The translations under genes and the position numbers were made by a program. 64,000 nucleotides of DNA, from contig NZ_LT707006.1 in NCBI RefSeq assembly GCF_900155865.1, positions 5,129,779-5,193,778 of the forward strand, in the 5' to 3' direction. This document shows, in pieces, positions 1 through 9,078 of the stretch. The stretch's first letter is position 1; every line of letters begins with the position of its first letter. This stretch comes from Bacteroides bouchesdurhonensis. GTDB taxonomy: Bacteria > Bacteroidota > Bacteroidia > Bacteroidales > Bacteroidaceae. The notes under the pieces were generated by a model. The model saw only the letters and a list, made by a program, of their open reading frames with translations, was not told the DNA's origin and searched no databases.

Positions 1-890
1 GCAATAGCTCTATCACAGGATATCTGCAAGCAAATACCGGTGCAGAACGTAACGTTACAATTACCATTGAGGCAGGAAAAGAAAGTGCCACGCTTGTATT
101 GACACAAACGGGCAGTAATGGAGGAACATCTTCCAACTATTCCGGAAGAGTTGAAATTCCTAGGTTAAAAGGGGGAAACATGAATTTATTCATTACTCAT
201 ACAACTACTGTTAATGGAAAAGAATTACCGACGTTCAGCATAGAATACGATTGCACACAGAAAAGTGCACGATGGTCAGCTTGTACCTTTAGTACAGCAA
301 CACCGGATAATGATGCAGGTCGTGGAGACAGATTTACGGAAGATCCGAAAATACCTGTCCAATACCAAACATCCTACTCGGATTATACCAATTCTGGATA
401 CAGCAGAGGCCATTTGGTAGCTTCAAGTGACAGACAATATTCCGAAGAAGCCAATTTGCAAACATTCTATATGTCAAATATCAATCCTCAGATTCAAAAC
501 GGATTTAATGGCGGTATATGGGCTAATCTGGAAAAATGCGTTCAGAAATGGGGAACAATTACTAACGATCAGGATACTCTTTATGCTGTTAAGGGAGGAA
601 CTATTGACCAACAAGGTAACATTATCAAGTATTTGAAAGAAAATAATACTATTCCTGTGCCTAAATATTTCTATATGGCAATTCTTTCACTAAAAGGTGG
701 TGAATATCATGCAATAGGTTTCTGGTTTGAACATAAATCCTATGAGAAAGGCGAAAGTTATAAAAGCTATGCAATTTCAATTGATAAATTGGAAGAATAC
801 ACAGGTATAGATTTCTTCCACAATCTTCCAGATAATATAGAAAACACGGTGGAAGCCAATTATAAGGAAAGCGACTGGAGCTGGAATTAA
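1..890 (+). CDS. DNA/RNA non-specific endonuclease (NUC1 family), 5' partial
   Basis: The reading frame is already open at base 3, so the true start lies before the window; the first in-window candidate (TTG at 99) is internal. About 295 residues are visible. The first ~35 (GYLQAN, VTITIEAG, LVLTQTG) look like the end of a BACON/Ig-like strand repeat, a common N-terminal module of exported Bacteroides proteins. The rest is a NUC1 nuclease: YSRGHL (nt 399-416) is the SRGH form of the DRGH active-site motif, and SNINPQ followed by a Trp-Ala-Asn-Leu-Glu stretch matches the metal-binding Asn helix. Family members cut DNA and RNA with one bound metal ion. The protein is probably exported. Its last 16 codons are repeated as a fragment at 2525-2579. 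Confidence 0.85.
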   Translation, partial: NSSITGYLQANTGAERNVTITIEAGKESATLVLTQTGSNGGTSSNYSGRVEIPRLKGGNMNLFITHTTTVNGKELPTFSIEYDCTQKSARWSACTFSTATPDNDAGRGDRFTEDPKIPVQYQTSYSDYTNSGYSRGHLVASSDRQYSEEANLQTFYMSNINPQIQNGFNGGIWANLEKCVQKWGTITNDQDTLYAVKGGTIDQQGNIIKYLKENNTIPVPKYFYMAILSLKGGEYHAIGFWFEHKSYEKGESYKSYAISIDKLEEYTGIDFFHNLPDNIENTVEANYKESDWSWN

Positions 891-916
891 TCAAGTATAT
901 TCATTTAAAAAGTAAG

Positions 917-964
917 ATGGCATATGCAGATGACCGCCAACTCTCATCTCATATGCCATTTTTA
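917..964 (+). terminator. Terminator of the nuclease gene
   Basis: A perfect 10-bp stem (ATGGCATATG at 917-926, CATATGCCAT at 950-959) is followed by TTTTA and begins 27 bases after the nuclease stop codon. The rest of the 891-1197 gap shows no convincing gene. Confidence 0.7.
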
Positions 965-1197
965 TTGTAATTTTTCTATCTCCTACCTAAAATCTTATCC
1001 GTTTGGGCATAGTGTTCCAAAAGAAGCCTGACAAGTTCTTCTGATAGTTTCTTTTATAATCATGTGCTATGCGGTTTTATTCTGTCTGCTTCAGATTTCT
1101 TCAATCATCAATATAGCGTTTGCTGTATATCCCTATCATATGTTCTTTCAACATTGATAGTCAGCTTACTCTATTCTAGAATTTCATCGAATGTTAT

Positions 1198-2292
1198 TTA
1201 TTTCAGTGCCGACAGGTCATATCTGATAATGGCATCATCCGTATTTACAGCATAAAGGTATCTTTGGTTGTTATCAACTGAGATTATCCTAATTCGTTCA
1301 CCAAGATCGACCTTATAAATGTAATTGCCATTCCAGTCAAATACATCCAGTTGAGAAATAGGGGCTGTCTCAATGTTCGCCTTATCACTGACTTTTCCCC
1401 CCTTGGAGGATAGCGCGAATATATATTGGTCCGTGCATTCTCCTTCGTCAAAATAAGACTTGCGGTTATCTATTTCTAATTCTGTTTGTACATTAAATGT
1501 TTTTCCACCGGGATAAATTTGCTTTATCGAGGCCTGTTCAAGGTCTACTATACCGATAAGGTTAATCTTGCTATACAGTAACACTGCTTTTTTGCGGTCG
1601 GGCTTCAAGAGCCTGTTCGATTCTTTTAAAAAAGGATCAATCATTCCGGTGAAGTTCTCGTAAACAATATTACGTTTTACACCGTCCGTTTTACAATCGT
1701 AAAACTCCCAAAAGAAGTTGCAGTTATCAGTTATTCCTGACCTCAGAGGATCCTTGGTCATCATCAACTCCGATTGATTTATTTCATAGACACTGTTGGA
1801 AGCCAAGAACAAATTCTTTTTTTTGCCTTTCTCAAAAGTGTACTTTCGGTCATAAACCGTTTCTCCAGCTTCAATAGATTTCCGTATGTTCAGTACAGCT
1901 AAATAATTAGGGTAAGACTGAATCATAATCTTAGGCTCGCCTTCTTCCATAAACCACTGACTTAGCCGTCCGAAAACAATCACTTCATTCGGGCCTCCTC
2001 CTTTTCTGAGAAATTCTCCTAAGAACTTATATGAGTTAATACTAAATACTTTGATAATCTTCTCTTCATGATGTTGCAAAACAACTAAAAAGGTATCAAT
2101 TGCCACCATATCCGTTGGATATATTAAGTCAATGGGAAGGACTTCCCGAGATAAATTAATAATAGGCAGAGTATCGGTAATTAATACGGTTTCAAAACGA
2201 GAAGAGTTCTGAAAAGCAGCATCTTTAGCACCGTTGCGGCATGAAGACAAGACGGCAATGACGAAAATCAGGATAAAAATCTTCTTGTTCAT
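1198..2292 (-). CDS. 6-bladed beta-propeller lipoprotein
   Basis: This is a 364-residue exported protein with a lipoprotein signal (LSSC, Cys18). The body has repeated strand motifs (DMVAIDTFLVV, IIKVFSINSYKFLGEF, RYLYAVNTDDAIIRYDL) and the phrase GEFLRKGGGPNE, typical of the Bacteroides TolB-like/6-bladed beta-propeller lipoproteins. Members are surface or periplasmic and of unknown ligand. The gene stands alone, flanked on both sides by copies of the nuclease tail sequence, so it may have been inserted there. The annotation of the fold is firm and the function is not known. Confidence 0.8.
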   Translation of the reverse strand: MNKKIFILIFVIAVLSSCRNGAKDAAFQNSSRFETVLITDTLPIINLSREVLPIDLIYPTDMVAIDTFLVVLQHHEEKIIKVFSINSYKFLGEFLRKGGGPNEVIVFGRLSQWFMEEGEPKIMIQSYPNYLAVLNIRKSIEAGETVYDRKYTFEKGKKKNLFLASNSVYEINQSELMMTKDPLRSGITDNCNFFWEFYDCKTDGVKRNIVYENFTGMIDPFLKESNRLLKPDRKKAVLLYSKINLIGIVDLEQASIKQIYPGGKTFNVQTELEIDNRKSYFDEGECTDQYIFALSSKGGKVSDKANIETAPISQLDVFDWNGNYIYKVDLGERIRIISVDNNQRYLYAVNTDDAIIRYDLSALK

Positions 2293-2293
2293 G

Positions 2294-2350
2294 TTATATA
2301 AATATCACAACAGTTAAGACAATACAAATAATAAAATTCTTTTTTTTCAT
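2294..2350 (-). CDS. 18-codon leader-like ORF
   Basis: A tiny ORF (starts MKKKNFIIC, then a hydrophobic run) ends one base before the start codon of the propeller lipoprotein. It could be a leader peptide or the decayed signal sequence of a small peptide gene of the type that often precedes such propeller genes. No further support is visible. Confidence 0.2.
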   Translation of the reverse strand: MKKKNFIICIVLTVVIFI

Positions 2351-2524
2351 AATCGTTAAATTTAAAGGTTTAATATTTAGTTTATTAGGTTCACTCCAAA
2401 TTAATTTTGCATAAACATGTTTGTACGCGTTTCACATACGAAGATTAATTTATGCGCACTTAATAATTACGTAAATATACTAAATACTTTTAAATACACA
2501 AACAAAATGCATTAACTTATAAAA

Positions 2525-2579
2525 AATACGGTGGAAGCCAATTACAAGAAAAGCGACTGGAGCTGGAATTAATCAAGTA
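2525..2579 (+). pseudogene. Nuclease C-terminus fragment (duplicate of 843-896)
   Basis: Fifty-five bases repeat the end of the nuclease gene with only a few changes, including the TAA stop and the following TCAAGTA. The frame encodes N-T-V-E-A-N-Y-K-K-S-D-W-S-W-N-stop. Nothing upstream of it resembles the rest of the nuclease, so it is a relic of a second copy or a duplication scar. Confidence 0.75.
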
Positions 2580-2587
2580 GATAAGAA

Positions 2588-2633
2588 AAATCCCTGTATG
2601 ACCTTACTTCAATATATCGTACAGAGATTTTTT
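2588..2633 (+). terminator. Terminator after the nuclease relic
   Basis: AAAATCCCTGTATG pairs (with G-U pairs) with CGTACAGAGATTTT and is followed by TTATA. It lies between the relic and the convergent DUF4010 gene and could serve both strands. Confidence 0.5.
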
Positions 2634-2659
2634 ATACGTATCTCTATCATGACACCACT

Positions 2660-3952
2660 TTAAAAATAGAAGAATAGCAACAGAACTAAATTAATGGCTA
2701 CCACTGTTCCGAATCCTCCTAAAATCCAAGGACGCAATTTACTACCTTTACCGGCAAAAAATAGAGCATAGCACATATTCACCAATATATTACTGATAAT
2801 AGCCTGCATACTACAAGCCGTAATAACCAAAGCTGCTACACTTCCAGTATTCTGCAATAAGTTCAATATAAAAGGAGTAATATCACTAAATCCCGAAACA
2901 AATGAAAGCAGGTTCAATCCTTCGGTCCCCGCATAAATCAAAGTATAGTGAGTCAATACAGTGAAAATAACAAATAGAACTGCAAAAATCAAGGCTACCT
3001 TAAATTCCAAAGGATTACTGCTATCATCTTCCTCCACATCTGTCGTCATATCACTCGAACGACGTTGCTTGGAATGGATGAACCATGCTACCAAAGCAGC
3101 TACAACCGCCATAATCAGCAAGTATGGATAAATAGATAGAAAAATTTCCTTGCTAAAAATCAAGATTAGAATCATAAAACGTAAGAACATCATACTTATT
3201 GCCAACAACATAGCAGCTACATAGTCATTTGTTTCTTGTTCCGATGCCTTACGGCTCTTACGAGCCAATACAGAAATCGTTGCAGTGCTACTATAAAGCC
3301 CTCCGACAATTCCCGAAACCAATATACCGGATTCATGAAAGACATACCGCTTCAAAAGATAAGAAAGATAAGAGATACCGGATACAACAACCGTTGCCAG
3401 CCAAATGGAATAAGGAGTTAAGTTTATATCCGGAATTAAATTCTTGTTTGGAAACATCGGCAATATGATACCACTGATAGCCAAAAACTTTGCTAACGTG
3501 ATCATTTCATCATTCTTCATCTTTTGGGCAAACTCCGTAAACGTATGTTTCAACTCCGTTAGCAGCAGAACTGTAACAATCACCATTACATAAAACCAAG
3601 AAGGCTGGGTAGCTACAATTGGAGCTATACAATAAGTTATAAGGGCAATAATGATAGTAGTAACGCCAAACACGTGGAACTGCGATTGTTTTACGTAATA
3701 ATTCAACCCTAGCAGAAGACCCAGTATAGCACCGCCACCCATAAATAAGCGCATATCCGTAGGATCGAGTATATAAAGAAGATATCCCAGAATGCCAATA
3801 AAAGTAAATGTACGGTCCGTACCGAAAAGTGTTGTTTCCCCCTCACGCTTCAAACTGATTCGACGTTGAGAAAGTCCTATAAGCAAAGAAAACAGAGTAA
3901 CCAACACAAAAGTTACCAATTCCCTCGGCAAGTAATTATACAATTGTTCCAT
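2660..3952 (-). CDS. MgtC/SapB-family membrane protein with DUF4010 domain
   Basis: The 430-residue protein has 11-13 predicted membrane segments. Residues ~10-130 match the MgtC/SapB N-terminal unit (LFSLLIGLSQRR, GTDRTFTFIGILGYLLY), and ~170-430 match DUF4010 (GLYSSTATISVLARKS). It resides in the inner membrane. MgtC relatives are tied to magnesium/phosphate stress, but the DUF4010 type has no settled role. A monocistronic gene is likely, since the CYTH gene upstream on the same strand is 49 bases away and could be co-transcribed. Confidence 0.85.
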   Translation of the reverse strand: MEQLYNYLPRELVTFVLVTLFSLLIGLSQRRISLKREGETTLFGTDRTFTFIGILGYLLYILDPTDMRLFMGGGAILGLLLGLNYYVKQSQFHVFGVTTIIIALITYCIAPIVATQPSWFYVMVIVTVLLLTELKHTFTEFAQKMKNDEMITLAKFLAISGIILPMFPNKNLIPDINLTPYSIWLATVVVSGISYLSYLLKRYVFHESGILVSGIVGGLYSSTATISVLARKSRKASEQETNDYVAAMLLAISMMFLRFMILILIFSKEIFLSIYPYLLIMAVVAALVAWFIHSKQRRSSDMTTDVEEDDSSNPLEFKVALIFAVLFVIFTVLTHYTLIYAGTEGLNLLSFVSGFSDITPFILNLLQNTGSVAALVITACSMQAIISNILVNMCYALFFAGKGSKLRPWILGGFGTVVAINLVLLLFFYF

Positions 3953-4001
3953 ACACAGTTCTTTTACTTTTAGAACAAATATACGGTTTATTTGTTAATG
4001 T

Positions 4002-4469
4002 TCACCAAGTTCTATACGGTTTTTTCATTAATTGAGAATTGTAGTAACGTCTGTCTCCTGTTACCTCTTCAGCAATAAAAGAAGGCTTCTCAAAAGCCTC
4101 ATCCTCTGAGGCCAATTCTACTTCAGCTACAATCAACCCTTCATTATCCCCATAAAACTCATCCACTTCGAACACATGCTTACCGCAACGTACCAGATAG
4201 CGAGTTTTATCAATGACCCCCGGTTCACAAAGTTTCATTAGTTCCTCCGCCTCCGCCAAGGGTAATTCCTGTTCCCACTCATACCGGCTAGTACCAGAGA
4301 CATTAGAAGCCCCTTTTATAGTCAGATAACCTTTATTATCACGAATACGTACCCGTACCGTCCGTCCCTGGGTGCTACAAATATATCCCTGAATAATCCG
4401 GTCCTGAGCAAAAGCCTGTGACTTGAACTCACCGGAAACCAAAAACTTGCGTTCAATTTCTTGTGCCAT
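4002..4469 (-). CDS. CYTH domain protein (triphosphate tunnel metalloenzyme)
   Basis: I take the ATG of MAQEIERKFL as the start (155 residues), because the EIERKFLV motif (ExExK) always begins these proteins; the longer frame to 4505 adds 12 unlikely residues. Further tunnel residues are seen in RVRIRDNKGYLTIKG, YEWEQELP, KTRYLV and FEVDEFYGDNEGLIVAEVEL. Family members hydrolyse inorganic triphosphate or act on nucleotides, with Mg2+ held in an eight-strand tunnel. The substrate here is not predictable. Confidence 0.88.
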   Translation of the reverse strand: MAQEIERKFLVSGEFKSQAFAQDRIIQGYICSTQGRTVRVRIRDNKGYLTIKGASNVSGTSRYEWEQELPLAEAEELMKLCEPGVIDKTRYLVRCGKHVFEVDEFYGDNEGLIVAEVELASEDEAFEKPSFIAEEVTGDRRYYNSQLMKKPYRTW

Positions 4470-4521
4470 GGTACAAAGATACAAGGAGACTCGGAAAAAT
4501 GACAATCCTATTACAAAAAAA

Positions 4522-4616
4522 TCATCATGGATTACATGATCACAAACAGACCAACTATCAATGATAACCTATAAGTTATGATATATAATCTGCGAAATCT
4601 ATGTAATCCGTGATGA
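4522..4616. repeat. Long inverted repeat between CYTH and the 44-aa gene
   Basis: TCATCATGGATTACAT at 4522-4537 pairs 15/16 with ATGTAATCCGTGATGA at 4601-4616 across a 63-base loop. It begins directly after the stop of the 44-aa gene and may end its transcript. Confidence 0.5.
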
Positions 4617-4617
4617 A

Positions 4618-4752
4618 TTAACCTAAGAAAGAAAATCCAATTAGCATAACCAAGGCCAAAATAACGAGTGAGACAAACACTATTTTGATTACCTTTTGAG
4701 CTTGTTGTTCTTCCTTCTTGCTATGTACTACTTTTCTTTTATTCTTACCCAT
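4618..4752 (-). CDS. 44-residue single-span membrane protein
   Basis: A short ORF starts MGKNKRKVVHSKKEEQQAQK and continues into a 20-residue hydrophobic segment (IVFVSLVILALVMLIGF) ending FLG. A basic, charged N-terminus followed by one membrane helix is a plausible real protein. It sits between prfB and the CYTH gene on the same strand, with an A/T-rich leader. Function is unknown. Confidence 0.6.
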   Translation of the reverse strand: MGKNKRKVVHSKKEEQQAQKVIKIVFVSLVILALVMLIGFSFLG

Positions 4753-4837
4753 AATAGTTAGCTTTAAAGTTCAACGCTAACAAAGTAAGAACAAATCTTT
4801 TAACTTTCCAAAAATAATACTCGCTATTTTTCGGTTT

Positions 4838-5954
4838 TTATGATTCCTGTGATGAGAACTCCATCAAATAGGCTTTGATAAAACCATCAATCTTCCCATC
4901 CATTACACCGTTCACATCAGAAGTCTGATAATTGGTACGATGATCCTTCACACGACGGTCGTCAAACACATAACTTCGTATCTGAGATCCCCATTCAATT
5001 TTCATCTTTCCGGCTTCCACTTTTGCTTGTTCAGCCATACGATGTTGCAACTCCTTATCATATAAGATAGAGCGCAACTGACGCATTGCATTTTCGCGAT
5101 TCTTCGGCTGGTCACGAGTTTCCGTATTTTCAATCAGGATTTCCTCTTCATCACCGGTATAAGGATCTTTGTACTGATAACGCAGACGCACTCCGGACTC
5201 TACCTTGTTTACGTTTTGTCCACCGGCACCACCACTTCGGAATGTATCCCATGAAATACGTGCAGGTTCGATATTCACTTCGATGCTATCATCTACTAAC
5301 GGAGTAACAAACACAGAAGCAAAAGAAGTCATACGCTTGCCTTGGGCATTGTACGGAGAAACACGTACCAAACGATGTACTCCATTCTCTCCCTTCAAAT
5401 ATCCATACGCAAAATCTCCTTCTATATTAATGGTACAGGTTTTGATCCCCGCCTCATCACCTTCCTGAAGATTGGCAATCGTAGCTTTATAACCATTCGT
5501 CTCTGCATATCGAAGATACATACGCATCAGCATTGAAGCCCAATCCTGACTTTCAGTCCCCCCGGCACCTGAATTGATTTTCAATACACAGTCCATCTGA
5601 TCGGCTTCCTCGCGCAACATGTTCTTGAGTTCCAAAGTTTCTACTTCTTCAATTGCTTTTGCATAAGCAACATCCACATCTTCCTCCGTAACCAACTCTT
5701 CTTTATAAAAATCAAAAGCTAATGCTAGTTCATCCGCCAATGTCTTAACCTCGTTATAGCCTTCAATCCATTTTTGCAGATCTTTAACCAGCTTCATCTG
5801 AGCTTCTGCCTTTTTCTGGTCATCCCAAAATCCCGGAGCCTGAGTTCTTAATTGTTCTTCTTCGACTTGAATTTTCTTCGCATCGACGTCAAAGATACCT
5901 CCTCAGCGCATCTGTGCGCTCTTTCACGTCTTTAAGTTGTTCGATAGTAATCAT
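4838..5954 (-). CDS. prfB: Peptide chain release factor 2, with +1 programmed frameshift
   Basis: RF2 reads UGA and UAA stops and triggers peptide release. The gene starts at the ATG at 5954 (MITIEQLKDVKERTDALRRYL), meets an in-frame TGA at 5889-5891, and continues in the +1 frame (DVDAKKIQVEEEQL...) to 4838, giving about 371 residues, the normal family length. The catalytic GGQ (SGGAGGQNVNK) is near residue 245. The stop-recognition loop reads SPYNAQGKR, an SPY form of the usual SPF tripeptide. Automatic calling from 5797 would miss the first ~50 residues. Confidence 0.95.
5889..5903 (-). promoter_or_regulatory. RF2 autoregulatory frameshift site
   Basis: On the minus strand the sequence is AGGAGG-TAT-CTT-TGA-C. 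An internal Shine-Dalgarno-like AGGAGG sits three bases before the CTT slippery codon and the UGA. This is the arrangement of the E. coli prfB site (AGGGGGTATCTTTGAC). Low RF2 lets ribosomes pause at UGA and slip +1, so the factor controls its own synthesis. Confidence 0.93.
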
Positions 5955-6052
5955 CTGATTTTCAATTTTATCTTTTATAATTTACAATTTTCGGTGCAAA
6001 GATAAGCAAAAATCCGCTACCTTTGTTTTCGTCATCAAAATGTTGTTGTTAT

Positions 6053-8971
6053 ATGAACAAACTACTCAAATTTTCATGCTTATCACTCTTCCTAGTATTA
6101 GTGTTCAGCAGTTGTAGCTCACAAAAGAAGTATAGCTATGAAACAGTTCCCAACGATCCGTTAAAAGCACGTATTTATACATTGGACAACGGATTAAAAG
6201 TTTATCTTACTGTTAATAAGGAAACTCCGCGCATTCAAACTTTTATTGCAGTACGGGTAGGTGGAAAAAACGATCCGGCAGAAACTACCGGACTTGCACA
6301 CTACTTTGAACATCTGATGTTCAAAGGGACCAATAGTTACGGTACACAGAATTACGAAGCCGAAAAGCCATTATTGGATCAAATAGAACAGCAGTTTGAA
6401 ATTTATCGTAAAACGACGGATGAGGTTCAGCGTAAAGCTATTTATCATACAATCGACAGTCTTTCTTACGAAGCATCCAAATATGCTATCCCCAATGAAT
6501 ACGATAAGTTAATGGCTGCTATTGGAGCAAACGGTACTAATGCTTATACTGCCTACGACCAAACTGTTTACGTGGAAGATATTCCTTCTAATCAAATAGA
6601 GAACTGGGCAAAGATACAAGCTGATCGTTTCGAAAATAACGTCATACGTGGTTTCCATACAGAGCTGGAAGCTGTATACGAAGAAAAGAATATGTCACTG
6701 ACTCGTGATAACAGAAAAGTGCAAGAAGCTATCTTCTCTTCCCTTTTCCCTCACCACCCTTACGGCACACAAACTGTTCTGGGAACACAAGAAGACTTAA
6801 AAAATCCTTCGATTACCAATATCAAAAACTACTATAAACAATGGTATGTTCCCAACAACATGGCTATTTGTATGTCAGGTGACCTAGATCCGGATAAAAC
6901 AATTGCTATCATAGATGAATATTTTGGGCAAATGAAGCCAAATCCGGAACTACCCAAACTTAATTTACCCAAAGAAGAACCAATCACCGAACCTATTATA
7001 CGAGAAGTATTGGGACCGGATGCAGAAAGTGTTACACTAGCATGGAGATTCCCCGGTGCTTCAAGCAAAGACTTCGAGACACTTCAAGTGATCTCTCAAT
7101 TATTATATAATGGTAAGGCTGGACTTATCGACCTCGACTTAAACCAACAACAGAAGGTTTTGAGCGGATACGGTTACCCTATGGGATTAGCAGATTACTC
7201 TATGTTTATATTAGGAGGAGTTCCTAAACAAGGACAAACATTAGAAGAAGTACAAAATCTCTTGTTAGGCGAGCTTCATAAACTCCGTGCCGGAGATTTT
7301 GACGAAAAAATGTTGCAAGCCAATATCAACAACTTCAAGCTTTATCAAATACAGAATATGGAAAGTAATGAAGGTCGTGCCGATATGTTCGTCAATTCAT
7401 TTATTAATGAAATCTCTTGGGAAGATGAAGTCACTTCCATTGATCGTATAGCCAAACTTACTAAGGCCGAAATAGTGGATTTTGCCAATAAATATCTGAA
7501 AAATGACAATTATGCAGCCATCTATAAAAAGCAAGGCAAAGATCCCAATGAAAAGAAAATGACGAAACCGGAAATTACTCCGATTGTATCCAATCGTGAT
7601 ACAGCAAGCATCTTCCTTACTGAAATACAGAATAGCGCTGTTCAACCAATAGAGCCTGTATTCCTCGACTTCCAAAAAGATCTGACTCAACTAAAAGCTA
7701 AATCAGACATACCGGTTCTTTACAAACAGAATGTAACCAATGACCTCTTCCAATTGATTTATGTATTCGACATGGGTAATAACCAAGATAAGGCACTGGG
7801 GACAGCTTTCAATTATCTCGAATACTTAGGCACTTCTGATATGACACCGGAACAATTAAAAAGTGAATTCTATCGTTTGGCTTGTACTTTCTACGTTTCT
7901 CCGGGCAATGAACGCACTTATGTCGTTCTTTCAGGGTTGAACGAAAATATGCCGGCGGCTATGCAACTGTTTGAAAAGCTTCTAGCTGATGCACAAGTCA
8001 ATAAAGAAGCCTACAGTAACATGGCAGAAGATATCCTGAAAGCCCGTTCGGATGCAAAATTGAATCAGGGACAGAATTTCTCACGCCTGATGAACTTTGC
8101 GATGTATGGTCCTAAGTCTCCTGCTACCAATATACTGACAAAAACAGAACTTACTGAAATGGATCCGCAAGCATTAGTAGACCGTATCCATAATCAGAAT
8201 AGCTACAAGCATCGTATCTTATACTATGGGCCAAGTAGTAGCAAAGAGATTTTAGAAATTATCGATCAGAATCATAATGTACCAGCTACCTTAAAAGAGA
8301 TCCCTGCAGGTGACGAATTCCCTTATCTCGAAACTCCGGCAACTAAGGTATTAATAGCTCCTTACGAAGCTAAACAAATCTATATGTCGCAGATTTCCAA
8401 CACAGATAAAAAATTTGACCCGGCTATCGAACCGACCCGCGCACTATATAATGAATACTTTGGTGGTAGTATGAACTCCATTGTTTTCCAGGAAATGCGC
8501 GAAACTCGTGGATTAGCTTATTCGGCTTGGGCTGCTTTAAATGAACCAAGGTATTTGAAATACCCTTATATGGTATTTACCCAGATTGCCACCCAAAATG
8601 ATAAAATGATCGATGCCATCAATACGTTTAACGAAATCATCAACAACATGCCCGAATCGGAAAAAGCTTTCCAACTGGCAAAAGAAGGGTTAATCAACCG
8701 TTTACGTACTGAGCGTATTATCAAAAGTGATATTATCTGGAGTTATATCAATGCCCAAGACTTGGGAGAGAATGTAGATTCACGCATCAAGCTTTACAAT
8801 GACATACAAAACATGACATTGAAAGATATCGTCAATTTCCAAAAAGAATGGATGAAAGATCGTACGTATGTTTACTGTATCCTAGGAGATAAAAAAGATC
8901 TTGATATGGATAAACTGAAAGCTGTCGGTCCAATTGAAGAACTTACTCAGGAGCAAATCTTTGGATATTAA
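6053..8971 (+). CDS. M16 family zinc peptidase, lipoprotein
   Basis: I start at ATG 6053, since MNKLLKFSCLSL...FSSC (Cys21) is a lipoprotein signal; the frame to 6023 has no signal at its N-terminus. The 972-residue protein has two M16 halves. The inverted zinc motif HYFEH is at residues 83-87 in GLAHYFEHLMF, with the third ligand in EAVYEEKNMS near residue 210. The second half (residues ~510-970) carries the R/Y substrate-binding part (ETRGLAYSAWA). It resembles the periplasmic pitrilysin/PqqL-type insulinases of Bacteroidetes that degrade peptides. It is divergent from prfB with only ~100 bp between the starts. Confidence 0.92.
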   Translation: MNKLLKFSCLSLFLVLVFSSCSSQKKYSYETVPNDPLKARIYTLDNGLKVYLTVNKETPRIQTFIAVRVGGKNDPAETTGLAHYFEHLMFKGTNSYGTQNYEAEKPLLDQIEQQFEIYRKTTDEVQRKAIYHTIDSLSYEASKYAIPNEYDKLMAAIGANGTNAYTAYDQTVYVEDIPSNQIENWAKIQADRFENNVIRGFHTELEAVYEEKNMSLTRDNRKVQEAIFSSLFPHHPYGTQTVLGTQEDLKNPSITNIKNYYKQWYVPNNMAICMSGDLDPDKTIAIIDEYFGQMKPNPELPKLNLPKEEPITEPIIREVLGPDAESVTLAWRFPGASSKDFETLQVISQLLYNGKAGLIDLDLNQQQKVLSGYGYPMGLADYSMFILGGVPKQGQTLEEVQNLLLGELHKLRAGDFDEKMLQANINNFKLYQIQNMESNEGRADMFVNSFINEISWEDEVTSIDRIAKLTKAEIVDFANKYLKNDNYAAIYKKQGKDPNEKKMTKPEITPIVSNRDTASIFLTEIQNSAVQPIEPVFLDFQKDLTQLKAKSDIPVLYKQNVTNDLFQLIYVFDMGNNQDKALGTAFNYLEYLGTSDMTPEQLKSEFYRLACTFYVSPGNERTYVVLSGLNENMPAAMQLFEKLLADAQVNKEAYSNMAEDILKARSDAKLNQGQNFSRLMNFAMYGPKSPATNILTKTELTEMDPQALVDRIHNQNSYKHRILYYGPSSSKEILEIIDQNHNVPATLKEIPAGDEFPYLETPATKVLIAPYEAKQIYMSQISNTDKKFDPAIEPTRALYNEYFGGSMNSIVFQEMRETRGLAYSAWAALNEPRYLKYPYMVFTQIATQNDKMIDAINTFNEIINNMPESEKAFQLAKEGLINRLRTERIIKSDIIWSYINAQDLGENVDSRIKLYNDIQNMTLKDIVNFQKEWMKDRTYVYCILGDKKDLDMDKLKAVGPIEELTQEQIFGY

Positions 8972-8996
8972 GATTTATAAAATCCTATAATAAGAA

Positions 8997-9044
8997 AAAC
9001 GATGAACGAGTTGCATTATCACATGCAAAATCCGTTCATCGTTT
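8997..9044. terminator. Bidirectional terminator between M16 and glutaminase-family genes
   Basis: AAACGATGAACG (8997-9008) pairs perfectly with CGTTCATCGTTT (9033-9044). It has an A-run on the left and a T-rich right flank, and lies between two convergent genes. Confidence 0.8.
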
Positions 9045-9078
9045 ACTCTTTATGCACTAAAATAAATCTGATACTCTC

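Noticed and set aside
3229..3468. 79-codon plus-strand frame opposite the DUF4010 gene
   Set aside because: Antisense of membrane helices of the real gene.
5086..5536. Several plus-strand frames opposite prfB
   Set aside because: They are antisense shadows of a highly conserved gene and have no starts or composition of real proteins.
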